Notes: a model not told the origin generated them from the letters alone. DNA of 64,000 nt from Nitrobacter sp035546855 (GCA_035546855.1 DASZVY010000033.1:66206-130205); one strand, 5' to 3'; numbered from the stretch's first letter, positions 1 through 8,978 are shown. Numbers and translations are program-made.

Positions 1-247
1 TCGCGCGGGCGATCTGGGCCACTTCGAGCGTATGCGTCAGCCGCGTCCGGTAATGATCACCTTCATGATAGACGAACACCTGGGTCTTGTGCTTCAGCCG
101 CCGGAAGGCGGTGGAATGAATCACCCGGTCGCAATCTCTCCGGAACGGGCTGCGGGTCTTGGCCGGCGGCTCGTCGAACTGACGGCCACGGCTGCGATCG
201 GGGTCGCAGGCATAAGCCTCACGAGGAGCTGCCATTCCGACCGACAC
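1..247 (-). CDS. dgt: dGTPase-like deoxynucleotide triphosphohydrolase, N-terminal part (runs off left edge)
   Basis: Reading the minus strand from GTG at 247 gives a protein that begins MSVGMAAPREAYACDPDRSR. It continues through RDCDRVIHSTAFRRLKHKTQ, a segment diagnostic of the HD-domain dGTPase family. A histidine-rich stretch ending THTLEVAQIAR follows, in which the H of THTLE is the first HD-domain metal ligand. These enzymes hydrolyse dGTP or other dNTPs to the nucleoside and triphosphate. About 82 residues are visible; the rest lies left of the window. An in-frame ATG at 235 is an alternative start; GTG 247 is preferred because homologues, as I remember them, begin MSVGMAAP and an AGAGG lies about 12 bases upstream. 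The gene is divergent from erpA with about 110 bp between them. Confidence 0.88.
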   Translation of the reverse strand, partial: MSVGMAAPREAYACDPDRSRGRQFDEPPAKTRSPFRRDCDRVIHSTAFRRLKHKTQVFVYHEGDHYRTRLTHTLEVAQIARA

Positions 248-268
248 GCTGTTTTGGCCTCTAACCAT

Positions 269-297
269 TTGATTCTGCGTTCCCGCACACTTAACTA
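269..297 (+). promoter_or_regulatory. candidate sigma-70 promoter for erpA
   Basis: A TTGATT hexamer (269-274), a 17-base spacer and a TAACTA hexamer (292-297) lie about 60 bp before the erpA start, in the dgt/erpA divergent gap. I see no clear Irr- or RirA-type iron operator. The call rests on hexamer match and spacing only. Confidence 0.4.
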
Positions 298-357
298 CGA
301 CTTGCGGGCATTTCAAAACCTCGGAAAATAGCCGCGCATCGCAGACGGAGTCGCAGG

Positions 358-690
358 ATGACAGACGCCCCCATCACCGTGAGCGAAAGGGCCGCCCGGC
401 GGATCGGAGAAATCCTCAAGTCCGAAGGCGATGGCGCCATGCTGAGGATCAGCGTCGAGGGCGGCGGCTGTTCCGGCTTTCAATACAAATTCGACGTCGA
501 GCATGCCAAGGCGGACGACGACCTGGTGATCGCAAAGGATACGGCGGTGGTGCTGATCGATCCCGCCTCGGTGCCGTTCCTCTCGGGGTCCGAGGTCGAC
601 TTCGTCGACGACCTGATCGGCGCCTCATTCCGGGTGGTCAATCCCAATGCCACCGCATCCTGCGGATGCGGGACAAGCTTCTCGATCTGA
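358..690 (+). CDS. erpA: iron-sulfur cluster insertion protein, ErpA/IscA (HesB) family
   Basis: A-type carrier protein that passes Fe-S clusters to apo-enzymes in the cytoplasm. The 110-residue length is normal. The three conserved cysteines are present: Cys38 in GGGCSGFQY, and Cys102 and Cys104 in the C-terminal CGCGTSF. The preceding FRVVNPNA is the usual family segment. ATG at 358 follows GGAGTCGCAGG. It stands alone, divergent from dgt, and a hairpin follows it directly. Possible clients here include the Fe-S dehydratase IlvD. IscA and ErpA cannot be separated with certainty by eye; the single-gene context fits ErpA. Confidence 0.9.
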   Translation: MTDAPITVSERAARRIGEILKSEGDGAMLRISVEGGGCSGFQYKFDVEHAKADDDLVIAKDTAVVLIDPASVPFLSGSEVDFVDDLIGASFRVVNPNATASCGCGTSFSI

Positions 691-696
691 GAGCAT

Positions 697-716
697 CGGT
701 TCCGTGCTCGGAACCG
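697..716 (+). terminator. hairpin just after erpA
   Basis: Perfect 8-bp inverted repeat CGGTTCCG / CGGAACCG around a TGCT loop, starting 7 bases after the erpA stop. There is no T-run after it, so it may stabilise the 3' end rather than act as a full intrinsic terminator. Confidence 0.45.
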
Positions 717-874
717 GGAAATCGGCTAATCCGCTGACAAACCGCCGCTCGAATTAACCCACGCTTATTATTGGGCTGCTTAGTTCGTGGCACGCGGCGT
801 GACGATACGGCCGTGACCGGGCGTACGAAATTCTTTTCGCCGCTCATGCCCTATGCGAAAGGCGGGATGTTTTC

Positions 875-1528
875 ATGCCGAAGATCGATACGGTGCGTGC
901 CCCAATCGCACTACCCTCCAAATTCATCCTTCTCGATCTTACCGAGCGCGTGATCGTCGTTTCGTTGTTTGGACACTTTGCGTACGGGGTTATCCGGCAA
1001 TACACAGGAGCCCCGAATATCATCACGGCATTGTTGTTCGCAGCCGAATTCATCCCGTTCGTATTGATTGTGTTACGTGCGTCGTCACGAAGTCTTTCGC
1101 AAAACCCGCTCGATTGGCTGTTCGGCATTGCCGGGACAGCTTTTCCATTGCTGATTTCACCGACCGTCGCCGTCGAGCCGCTCATTCCACGCGCGATCTG
1201 TCTGACGTTAGTGCTGGTTGGCATGTGCGTTCAGATATCGGCGAAGATCGTCCTTGGGTCGAGCTTCGGCATCATTGCAGCCAACCGGGGCATCAAAATT
1301 CTCGGCCCCTATCGCGTAATCCGGCATCCGATGTATGCCGGCTATACGCTGACGCATATTGGTTTATGGCTGGCCATGCCCTCGCTCCGGAACGCGATCC
1401 TTTACGGTTGTGCGCTGGCATTGCAGATCGTCCGCATTCGCCGGGAGGAGCGTGTTCTCAATCTCGATCCGGCCTATCGCAACTTCGCTTCGCAGGTCCG
1501 TTACCGGTTGCTGCCGGGCCTGTTCTGA
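875..1528 (+). CDS. integral-membrane methyltransferase, ICMT/PEMT-like family
   Basis: 217-residue polytopic membrane protein with hydrophobic helices at roughly 27-45, 50-67, 80-97, 105-125 and 155-185. The C-terminal half carries the isoprenylcysteine carboxyl-methyltransferase/PEMT signature: GPYRVIRHPMYAGY near residue 150, an EER near 190, then the YR.F...VRYRLLPG tail. This fold binds S-adenosylmethionine at the membrane. Substrates of bacterial members are mostly unknown, so no specific reaction is claimed. ATG 875 opens the protein. It is isolated between erpA and xthA, about 150 bp from the latter. A second member of the fold lies at 15746-16348. Confidence 0.75.
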   Translation: MPKIDTVRAPIALPSKFILLDLTERVIVVSLFGHFAYGVIRQYTGAPNIITALLFAAEFIPFVLIVLRASSRSLSQNPLDWLFGIAGTAFPLLISPTVAVEPLIPRAICLTLVLVGMCVQISAKIVLGSSFGIIAANRGIKILGPYRVIRHPMYAGYTLTHIGLWLAMPSLRNAILYGCALALQIVRIRREERVLNLDPAYRNFASQVRYRLLPGLF

Positions 1529-1676
1529 CCGCCGACATCAAGCCTGAATTGTCGGCTCGCCCGGTTTCGTGGAGGCCATCGACCAGCCGATTGACCCCGG
1601 TCCCCCGTCCGTGCTGCAACCACGATCCTGATAAGCCTGTCAGCGACGGACAAAACTAAGCGATCGGATCGTCATC

Positions 1677-2465
1677 ATGCGCATAGCGACCTGGAACGTG
1701 AACTCGGTTCGGCAGCGTCTGGATCATTTGCTGACCTGGTTGCGGGAAACGGCGCCGGATGTCGCCTGCCTGCAGGAAATCAAATGCGTCGACGAGCAAT
1801 TTCCGCGGGAGCCGATCGAGGCGCTCGGCTATCATGTGGTGACGCACGGTCAAAAGACCTTCAACGGCGTGGCGCTGCTATCCAAGTTTCCATTCGACGA
1901 GACCAAACCGCGCCTCGCCGGCGACGATGACGACGTCCAGTCCCGCTTTCTCGAGGGCGTGGTGTCGCTCAAACATGGCGTCCTCCGCGTGGCGTGCCTC
2001 TATTTACCCAATGGCAACCCTCCGAATACCGAGAAATATCCCTATAAGCTCAAATGGATGTCGCGGCTTATTGAATATTCGCGGGAACGTTTGAACAGCG
2101 AGGAGCCGTTCGTGCTGGCTGGCGATTTCAACGTCATTCCCGCACCTGCCGACGTCTATAATCCGGCGGCCTGGGTCGATGACGCGCTGTTTCGGCCAGA
2201 GACGCGGGAACGCTTTCAAGCCTTGCTCGGACTGGGCCTGACCGATGCCCTCCGGGCGGTCTCGGATGCAGCCGGTGAATACACTTTCTGGGATTATCAG
2301 GCCGGAGCCTGGCAGAAGAACAACGGTCTGCGCATCGACCATCTGCTGCTATCGCCGCAGGCGGCCGATCGCCTGACCGGTGTCGGCATCGATCGCCACG
2401 TCCGGGCCTGGGAAAAGGCGTCGGATCACGTCCCGGTGTGGGCCGATCTCAATCTGCGGGCCTGA
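1677..2465 (+). CDS. xthA: exodeoxyribonuclease III (AP endonuclease, EEP family)
   Basis: Repairs abasic sites and trims 3' ends in base-excision repair. The 262-residue protein has the complete exonuclease III active site: Asn7 in MRIATWNVNS, Glu34 in CLQEIK, Tyr109 in CLYLPNG, Asp150 and Asn152 in AGDFN, Asp221 in LRIDHLLLS, and the Asp250-His251 pair in KASDHVPVW. Length matches bacterial Xth proteins. The start is ATG 1677. It is convergent with the Sel1-repeat gene (30-bp gap), and I saw no SOS box upstream. Confidence 0.95.
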   Translation: MRIATWNVNSVRQRLDHLLTWLRETAPDVACLQEIKCVDEQFPREPIEALGYHVVTHGQKTFNGVALLSKFPFDETKPRLAGDDDDVQSRFLEGVVSLKHGVLRVACLYLPNGNPPNTEKYPYKLKWMSRLIEYSRERLNSEEPFVLAGDFNVIPAPADVYNPAAWVDDALFRPETRERFQALLGLGLTDALRAVSDAAGEYTFWDYQAGAWQKNNGLRIDHLLLSPQAADRLTGVGIDRHVRAWEKASDHVPVWADLNLRA

Positions 2466-2495
2466 TACAGCCGGCTTATCCGCCGACGGCGCGCG

Positions 2496-3296
2496 TCAGT
2501 CGCGGCGGCCCTGCACCCAGTGCTCGAGCATCTGGAGCGCCATGGCGCGATCGTCCTCCGACGCCTTGGCAATAGCCTTGTTGTAGCTGTCCTTGATCCA
2601 GGTCTCGTCGGGCGCGGCGGCATCTCGCGCCAGCGTCAGCCACATCAGGCCCCGCGCAGCCTGCCTGGGCAGGTGATCGCCGTTGAACAACATCTGTCCA
2701 AGCACAGCCTGTGCCTGGTGCTGTCCTTTCTGGGCGGCAAGGCCGAGCCAGCGCGCGCCATACTTGGCGTCCCGTGGCGCGCCAATCCCCTGCAGGTAAA
2801 GCCGGCCCAGATCGTACTGAGCATCCGCATTGCCGAAATAGGACGCGGCATAGGAGAACATCTCCCGCGCTCGCTCCGGATCGGCCTTGATCTTGGAGTT
2901 CGGGATGCCCTCGAGATAGTACCGGCCCAATTCGACGAAGGCTTTGGCGACGATCGCGGCCTGGGGCGCATGGGGATTGTCTTCCGCGTGCGCATTGGCA
3001 ATCCGGCTGAAATACTGGAAGGCGCGCAGATCATCCTGGGTGACGCCGTCGCCATTCGCGTACATCCGGCCGAGTTTCCATTGCGCGATCGGATGTCCTT
3101 CCTCGGCGAGCGCCGTCAGCGACGGCACGGCCTTCATCAGGGCCTTGTCGTTGGGGAGCGGCGGCGCGACCACGGACAGCGCGGCCGGGCTGCTGCCCTG
3201 CCCGGCCACCGTTCCGTCGAAGGCGAAGGCGGGCGCAGCGGCCGATGCCGCCCCCACAACCAACGCTACAAAAACCGTACGCCTAAATATCCGCAT
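2496..3296 (-). CDS. secreted Sel1-repeat (TPR-like) protein
   Basis: 266-residue protein with a signal peptide (MRIFRR, a hydrophobic core, then AFA before residue 27). It has at least three Sel1-type helical repeats: AQWKLGRMYANGDGV..D, AQYDLGRLYLQGIGAPRD and AQAVLGQMLFNGDHLPRQ, with a further helical pair before them. Sel1 repeats form TPR-like solenoids for protein contacts; the partner is unknown. The ATG at 3296 lies inside the end of ilvD (14-base overlap), so translation is probably coupled to ilvD. The open frame extends upstream without a good start, and the signal peptide decides this one. Confidence 0.82.
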   Translation of the reverse strand: MRIFRRTVFVALVVGAASAAAPAFAFDGTVAGQGSSPAALSVVAPPLPNDKALMKAVPSLTALAEEGHPIAQWKLGRMYANGDGVTQDDLRAFQYFSRIANAHAEDNPHAPQAAIVAKAFVELGRYYLEGIPNSKIKADPERAREMFSYAASYFGNADAQYDLGRLYLQGIGAPRDAKYGARWLGLAAQKGQHQAQAVLGQMLFNGDHLPRQAARGLMWLTLARDAAAPDETWIKDSYNKAIAKASEDDRAMALQMLEHWVQGRRD

Positions 3297-5007
3297 AGCA
3301 CTGTTTCTCGTGCGCTCCCCCGGGATGGGTGAGCGCACCGCTGACCGCCGGACCGACCTGCTGGGCATATTTCCAGAGCGCCCCGGACGTGTAGTTGGTC
3401 GCGCGCGGCGCCCATCCCGTCTTGCGTCGGGCAAGTTCCGCGTCGGTCAATTTTACGTTAAGTGTCCCGGCGACCGCGTCGATCTCGATAACGTCGCCGT
3501 CTCGCACCAGGCTGATCGGACCACCCACGGCCGCCTCCGGGCCGACATGGCCGATGCAGAAGCCGCGCGTGGCGCCCGAGAAGCGACCGTCCGTGATCAG
3601 GGCCACCTTGCCGCCCATTCCCTGACCGTAGAGAGCCGCGGTGGTCGCCAGCATCTCACGCATGCCGGGGCCGCCCTTCGGCCCCTCGTAGCGGATGACG
3701 ATGACATCGCCTTCCCGAAAGGCTTTCTTCTGGACGGCCTCGAAGGCATCTTCCTCGCAGTCGAAGCAGCGCGCCGGTCCGGTGAACGTCAAAGTCGACA
3801 TGCCCGCGACCTTCACGATCGCTCCTTCCGGCGCGAGATTTCCCCTCAATCCAACCACACCGCCGGTCGCGGTGATCGGCTTGTCCGCCGGACGCACCAC
3901 GTCCTGATGCGGATTCCATTTCACGTTCTTCAGGTTCTCGGCAATCGTGCGTCCGGTGACCGTCATGCAGTCGCCGTGCAGATAACCGTGATCGAGCAGG
4001 GTTTTCATCAAAAGCGGTATGCCCCCAGCTTCGAACATGTCTTTGGCGACATAACGGCCACCCGGCTTCAAATCTGCGACGTATGGTGTCTTTTTGAAGA
4101 TTTCGGCCACATCGAACAGGTCGAACTTGATGCCGGCCTCGTTGGCGATCGCCGGCAGGTGCAACCCGGCATTGGTCGATCCGCCTGACGCGGCAACGAC
4201 GGCGGCGGCGTTCTCCAGCGCCTTGCGGGTCACGATGTCCCGCGGCCGGATATTGGAGGCGATCAATTCCATCACCTTCTCGCCGGCCGCCATGCAGAAG
4301 GAATCGCGGATTTCGTAAGGTGCCGGAGCGCCGGCCGAGTACGGCAGCGCAAGCCCGATGGCCTCCGAGACCGTCGCCATGGTGTTGGCGGTAAATTGCG
4401 CCCCGCAGGCACCCGCCGACGGGCATGCCACCCGCTCGATCTCGTCGAGGTCGGCATCCGACATCTCGCCGACCGAATGCTTGCCGACGGCCTCGAACAT
4501 ATCCTGCACCGTGACCTGCTGGCCGCGAAAATTCCCGGGCAGGATCGAGCCGCCGTAGATGAAAATGGAGGGCACGTTGAGGCGGACCATGGCCATCATC
4601 ATGCCCGGCAGCGACTTGTCGCAACCGGCAAGGCCGATCAGAGCATCATAGGCATGGCCACGGATGGTGAGTTCAACGGAATCCGCGATGCACTCGCGCG
4701 ACGGCAGCGACGAATACATGCCGGCGTGTCCCATCGCCATGCCGTCGGTCACCGTGATGGTGCAGAACTCGCGCGGCGTGCCGCCGCCGGCGGACACGCC
4801 TTTCTTGACCGCCTGAGCCTGACGCATCAGGGCGATATTGCACGGCGCAGCCTCATTCCAGCACGACGCCACGCCGACGAACGGCTGGTGAATCTGCTGG
4901 GTCGTCAATCCCATGGCGTAGAGGTACGAGCGATGCGGTGCCCGCTCCGGGCCCTCGGTCACGTGCCGGCTCGGCAACCTGCTCTTGATATTGGTCTTGG
5001 CGTCCAT
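3283..5007 (-). CDS. ilvD: dihydroxy-acid dehydratase
   Basis: Third common step of isoleucine/valine synthesis (also supplying leucine and pantothenate): dehydration of 2,3-dihydroxy-3-methyl acids to 2-keto acids using an Fe-S cluster. The 574-residue protein has the family signatures GCDKSLPGMMMA (Cys129) and CPSAGACGAQFTANTM (Cys195, Cys201), an early Cys in ASCWNEAAPCN (Cys49, Cys56), and the C-terminal GRFSGATRG. The start is ATG 5007 (MDAKTN); an upstream GTG-initiated extension looks non-coding. A 264-bp gap separates it from the upstream binding-protein gene, so it may have its own promoter. It overlaps the downstream Sel1 gene by 14 bases. Confidence 0.96.
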   Translation of the reverse strand: MDAKTNIKSRLPSRHVTEGPERAPHRSYLYAMGLTTQQIHQPFVGVASCWNEAAPCNIALMRQAQAVKKGVSAGGGTPREFCTITVTDGMAMGHAGMYSSLPSRECIADSVELTIRGHAYDALIGLAGCDKSLPGMMMAMVRLNVPSIFIYGGSILPGNFRGQQVTVQDMFEAVGKHSVGEMSDADLDEIERVACPSAGACGAQFTANTMATVSEAIGLALPYSAGAPAPYEIRDSFCMAAGEKVMELIASNIRPRDIVTRKALENAAAVVAASGGSTNAGLHLPAIANEAGIKFDLFDVAEIFKKTPYVADLKPGGRYVAKDMFEAGGIPLLMKTLLDHGYLHGDCMTVTGRTIAENLKNVKWNPHQDVVRPADKPITATGGVVGLRGNLAPEGAIVKVAGMSTLTFTGPARCFDCEEDAFEAVQKKAFREGDVIVIRYEGPKGGPGMREMLATTAALYGQGMGGKVALITDGRFSGATRGFCIGHVGPEAAVGGPISLVRDGDVIEIDAVAGTLNVKLTDAELARRKTGWAPRATNYTSGALWKYAQQVGPAVSGALTHPGGAHEKQCYADI

Positions 5008-5271
5008 CGCGACCTGTTTCCTCGGCTCGGGTGCTCTCGACCCGGAAGTCCCGAAGCCCGGAAACCCGTTGCGTTGCTGCACCACGGTCCTTGGCCTACG
5101 CCAATGATTTCACGAAGCCGTGTGGCCAAAAAGCGGCACACAGAGGAGCTACCCGCCCGTACGGTTAAATGTTCAAGTAGTGTTGCGGGTCGGCAACAAT
5201 CGTTGCGGCCGGGCAACCATGATTCGCAGACGGCAGTGGGTTAGCGCGTTTCGCCGGCGGCGCTTCCGAGG

Positions 5272-6243
5272 CTATTTCACCTCGACATGCGCCGCCTTGA
5301 TCATCGGCCACCACTTGGCAATTTCGGCCTTCTGCCAGGCGCCGAGCGCGTCGGGCATCAGCTTGTCGTCTGCAGGAACCGCAAGCCCCTGGTTTTCAAG
5401 CTGCTTGCGCACGGCAGGATCATGCATGGCGGCGACCGCAGCCGCGTTCAGCTTGGCGATGATATCCTTCGGCGTTCCTTTCGGCACCCATAACCCGGAC
5501 CACAAGGTCATGTGGAAACCTTTCACACCGGCCTCGTCGGCGGTCGGAATCTCAGGCGCGGATGGCGCGCGTTTCTCGTCGGTCACCGCATAACCGCGAA
5601 TGGTTCCTGCTCGCACCTGCGCGATCGAGTTGGAGAGCTGATCGACCATGAGGTCGATCTGACCCGCGATCAGATCGTTCATCGCGGGCGCCGTGCCGCG
5701 ATAAGGCACGAACTGGAATTTCGCGCCGGTCAGGTTCTCGAAATAGATACCCGCGATGTGCGAACCCGATCCTGCGCCCGCGGTGCCGGCCGTGGGCGGC
5801 GTCGGCTTGGCCTTGATCCACGCGATCAATTCCTTGAGCGATTTTGCCGGCACTTTGTTATTGCTGACGACGATCATCGGGTTGCTCGGCAACAGCACGA
5901 CCGGATCGAGATCCTTCAGGAGATCGTAGCCGAGCTTGTAGACCGCGCCGTTGGCGACGTGCGTGCCGAGGTGGCCGATGCTGACCGTGTAACCGTCGGG
6001 AGCCGCGTGGACCACACGGGCGACGCCGATGGAGCCGGCAGCCCCCGTGACGTTCTCGATCACGATGCTTTTGCCGAGCTTGGTCTCCATGAACTTGCCG
6101 AGAATGCGCGCCAGCGCATCGGTCGGTCCGCCCGCAGAGAACGGAACGACCATGGTGATCGTCCGCGACGGATAATCGTCGGCCGCCGCAGGACCGCCGA
6201 ACCCCAGCAACGCAACCGCAGCGGCGAGAATCGCTCGTCTCAT
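5272..6243 (-). CDS. tripartite tricarboxylate transporter substrate-binding protein (Bug/TctC family)
   Basis: 323-residue periplasmic binding protein. The signal peptide starts MRRAILAAAV and ends AAA before DDYPSR. The mature part has family hallmarks: YPSRTITMVVPFSAGGPTD, then ENVTGAAGSIGVARV, the FVPYRGTAPAMNDLIAGQ segment, and a late GLWVPKGTP. Bug proteins capture carboxylates or related small molecules for a TctAB permease. No permease genes are adjacent, so it is an orphan receptor, as is common for this family. ATG 6243 lies 49 bp after the threonine-synthase-like gene, so it may sit at the tail of the pdh transcript. The ligand cannot be read from sequence. Confidence 0.9.
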   Translation of the reverse strand: MRRAILAAAVALLGFGGPAAADDYPSRTITMVVPFSAGGPTDALARILGKFMETKLGKSIVIENVTGAAGSIGVARVVHAAPDGYTVSIGHLGTHVANGAVYKLGYDLLKDLDPVVLLPSNPMIVVSNNKVPAKSLKELIAWIKAKPTPPTAGTAGAGSGSHIAGIYFENLTGAKFQFVPYRGTAPAMNDLIAGQIDLMVDQLSNSIAQVRAGTIRGYAVTDEKRAPSAPEIPTADEAGVKGFHMTLWSGLWVPKGTPKDIIAKLNAAAVAAMHDPAVRKQLENQGLAVPADDKLMPDALGAWQKAEIAKWWPMIKAAHVEVK

Positions 6244-6292
6244 TTCGTACACTCCATCACGTAGCGCAGGCCACACGACGGAGGCTTGCATA

Positions 6293-7534
6293 CTAGAATT
6301 GCGCGTAGTCGATCGGCTTATGACGATCAAGCGTCCGCGTGACCGGCGGCAACGGATACTTCAATCCGGTCGCGCAGTTGAAAAGCATCACGCGATCGTT
6401 CTTGGAAACGCGACCGTCCATGAGGCTTTCCTTATAGGCAGCATAAGTTGCCGCGCCTTCAGGACACAACAACAATCCTTCCTCGCGCGAAACATCATGC
6501 AACGCAGCAGAAATCTTCTCGTCGCTCACCGCAATCGCGAAACCTTTGCTCTCGCGCACGGCGCGCAGGATAAGAAAGTCTCCGACCGCCTGCGGCACGC
6601 GGATGCCGGATGCGATGGTGTGCGCATCTTCCCAACGCGGCGCGTGTTCTTCGCCCTTCTCGAAGGCGCGGACCATCGGTGCGCAGCCCTCGGCCTGCAC
6701 CGCCACCATGCGCGGCCGCTTCGATCCGATGAAGCCGATCTTTTCGAGTTCGTCGAATGCCTTCCACATGCCGATCAGGCCGGTGCCGCCGCCGGTCGGA
6801 TAGAAGATCACGTCGGGCACGTCCCAGCCGAGCTGTTCGGCCAACTCGAGGCCCATGGTTTTCTTGCCTTCGATGCGGTACGGCTCCTTCAGCGTCGAGG
6901 TGTCGAACCAGCCGACCTTGGCCTTGCCCTCACCGACGATCTTGCCGCAATCGTCGATCAATCCGTTGACGCGATAGACCGTCGCTCCCTGCAACTCGAT
7001 CTCGCTGACGTTGACCTCGGGTGTGTCGGCCGGACAGAAGATCGTGGTCTTGATGCCGCAATGGGTCGCATAGGCGGCGAGCGCCGCGCCGGCATTGCCG
7101 TTGGTCGGCATCGCCATGTGCTTGATGCCAAGCGCCTTGGCCATCGACACCGCCATGACAAGACCCCGCGCCTTGAACGACCCGGTCGGCAGACGGCCTT
7201 CATCCTTCACGATGATTTCGCCGCCGCCGATTGCCTTGGCGATGCGCGGCAGCCGGATCAGCGGTGTCATGACTTCGCCGAGGCTGACGATGTCGCTGAC
7301 TTTCCGCACCGGCAGCAGCTCGCGGTAGCGCCAAAGATCCGCTGGTCGCTGCGCCAGTGCGTCCTTGGTCAGCGCCTTCTTCACGCCGTCAAGGTCGTAA
7401 CGCACCAGCAGCGGCTTGCCGGCCTTCGACAGGTTGTGAACCCGATCCGCTTCGTAGCGATCGCCCTCCATCGCACATTCCAGATGCGTGACAAATGTCG
7501 GGCGCTCGATGGTCAGGTTGTCGTCGTCTTTCAC
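6293..7534 (-). CDS. thrC: threonine synthase-like PLP enzyme with degenerate zinc ribbon
   Basis: 413-residue fold-type II PLP enzyme. The PLP lysine is Lys121 in GRLPTGSFKARG, and MPTNGNAGAALAAYA and YPTGGGTGLIGMWKA form the substrate and phosphate loops. It resembles the stand-alone threonine synthases that convert O-phosphohomoserine to threonine. In that group the N-terminus is usually a four-Cys ribbon. Here only Cys20 of HLECAMEGDRYE remains and the other three positions are Glu, Ser and Ala. The start is GTG 7534, supported by an AAAAGG about 10 bases upstream and 20 bp behind lpdA. A related PLP-lyase activity cannot be excluded. Confidence 0.8.
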   Translation of the reverse strand: MKDDDNLTIERPTFVTHLECAMEGDRYEADRVHNLSKAGKPLLVRYDLDGVKKALTKDALAQRPADLWRYRELLPVRKVSDIVSLGEVMTPLIRLPRIAKAIGGGEIIVKDEGRLPTGSFKARGLVMAVSMAKALGIKHMAMPTNGNAGAALAAYATHCGIKTTIFCPADTPEVNVSEIELQGATVYRVNGLIDDCGKIVGEGKAKVGWFDTSTLKEPYRIEGKKTMGLELAEQLGWDVPDVIFYPTGGGTGLIGMWKAFDELEKIGFIGSKRPRMVAVQAEGCAPMVRAFEKGEEHAPRWEDAHTIASGIRVPQAVGDFLILRAVRESKGFAIAVSDEKISAALHDVSREEGLLLCPEGAATYAAYKESLMDGRVSKNDRVMLFNCATGLKYPLPPVTRTLDRHKPIDYAQF

Positions 7535-7554
7535 GGGCGTTGCCTTTTCTTTTG

Positions 7555-8976
7555 TTAAATATTGAGAACGCGCCCGTAGGCGTCGAGCACCGCCTCCTTC
7601 ATCATCTCCGAGAGCGTCGGATGCGGGAAGATGGTGTGCATCAATTCTTCTTCGGTGGTTTCGAGGTTCATCGCCACGACATAGCCCTGGATCAGTTCGG
7701 TGACCTCAGCGCCGATCATATGCGCGCCGAGCAGTTGCCCGGTCTTTTTGTCGAAGATCACCTTGACCAGGCCCTGATCCTCGCCGAGCGCGATGGCCTT
7801 GCCGTTGCCGACGAACGGGAAGCGGCCGACGCGGATGTCGCGTCCCTGCTCCTTCGCCTTCGCCTCCGTCAGGCCGACCGACGCCACCTGCGGATGGCAA
7901 TAAGTGCAGCCGGGGATAAGGTTCTTGTCCATGGCATGCGGATGCAGGCCCTTGATCGCCTCGACGCAGATGACGCCCTCGTGCTCGGCCTTGTGCGCCA
8001 GCATCGGCGGGCCGGCGACGTCGCCGATCGCGTAGATACCGGGCACATTGGTCTTGCAGGCCCCGTCGATCACGATGCAGCCGCGGTCGGTCCTGACGCC
8101 GAGCTTCTCCAACCCAAGTCCTTCGATGTTGCCGACCACGCCGACCGCCGAAATCACCCGCTCGAACTCGGCCGTGACCGGCTTGCCCTTGCCGTCGTCG
8201 ATGGTGGCGACGACGCTGTCGGCCTTCTTGTCGAGCTTGGTGACCTTGGTGCCGGTCATGATCTTGATGCCCTGCTTCTCGAACTGCTTGCGGGCCAATC
8301 CGGCAATCTCGGCATCCTCCACGGGAAGAATCTGCGGCAGCACCTCGACCACCGTGACCTCCGCGCCCATGGTGCGGAAGAACGAGGCAAACTCGATACC
8401 GATGGCGCCGGAGCCGACCACCAGCAATGACTTCGGAATCCGGTCCGGCACCATCGCCTCGAAATAGGTCCAGACCAGCTTCTTGTCAGGCTCGAGCCCC
8501 GGCAACGCACGCGGCCGCGCGCCGGTGGCAACAATGATGTGCTTGGCCTGATAGCTGCCCTCGCCGAGCGCGCCCTTCGGCGCCTCGACGGCCGATTTCT
8601 TCACGGTGATCTTGCCGGGCGCGTCGATGGCGGCTTCGCCCCATATCACGGCGACCTTGTTCTTTTTCATCAGAAAGCCGACGCCATCGTTGAGGCGCTT
8701 CGACACGCCGCGCGAGCGTTGCACCACCGCCTTCGGATCGTACGACACGTTGTCCGCCGACAGGCCGTAATTCTTGGCGTGCTTCATGTAGTAGTAGATC
8801 TCGGCCGAGCGCAGCAGCGCCTTGGTCGGGATGCAGCCCCAGTTCAGGCAGATACCGCCGAGATACTGTTTCTCGACGATCGCGACCTTGAAGCCGAGCT
8901 GCGCGGCGCGGATCGCGGTGACGTAGCCGCCGGGACCGGAACCGATGATGATGATGTCGAAGGATGTGTCAGCCAT
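7555..8976 (-). CDS. lpdA: dihydrolipoyl dehydrogenase (E3)
   Basis: FAD enzyme that reoxidises dihydrolipoamide with NAD+ in the pyruvate (and possibly 2-oxoglutarate) dehydrogenase complexes. The 473-residue protein has, in order, the FAD motif IIIGSGPGGY; the redox disulfide in GGICLNWGCIPTK (CxxxxC); the NAD-binding VVGSGAIGIEFASF; the second FAD motif IYAIGDV; and the C-terminal catalytic His-Glu in HTIFPHPTLSE. ATG 8976 is 2 bases after the tautomerase stop. A GTG two codons earlier is possible but would overlap that stop. It is the fifth gene of the pdh cluster. Confidence 0.96.
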   Translation of the reverse strand: MADTSFDIIIIGSGPGGYVTAIRAAQLGFKVAIVEKQYLGGICLNWGCIPTKALLRSAEIYYYMKHAKNYGLSADNVSYDPKAVVQRSRGVSKRLNDGVGFLMKKNKVAVIWGEAAIDAPGKITVKKSAVEAPKGALGEGSYQAKHIIVATGARPRALPGLEPDKKLVWTYFEAMVPDRIPKSLLVVGSGAIGIEFASFFRTMGAEVTVVEVLPQILPVEDAEIAGLARKQFEKQGIKIMTGTKVTKLDKKADSVVATIDDGKGKPVTAEFERVISAVGVVGNIEGLGLEKLGVRTDRGCIVIDGACKTNVPGIYAIGDVAGPPMLAHKAEHEGVICVEAIKGLHPHAMDKNLIPGCTYCHPQVASVGLTEAKAKEQGRDIRVGRFPFVGNGKAIALGEDQGLVKVIFDKKTGQLLGAHMIGAEVTELIQGYVVAMNLETTEEELMHTIFPHPTLSEMMKEAVLDAYGRVLNI

Positions 8977-8978
8977 GT

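Noticed and set aside
1529..1676. Possible gene between the first methyltransferase and xthA
   Set aside because: No frame with a credible start or composition; treated as plain intergenic sequence.
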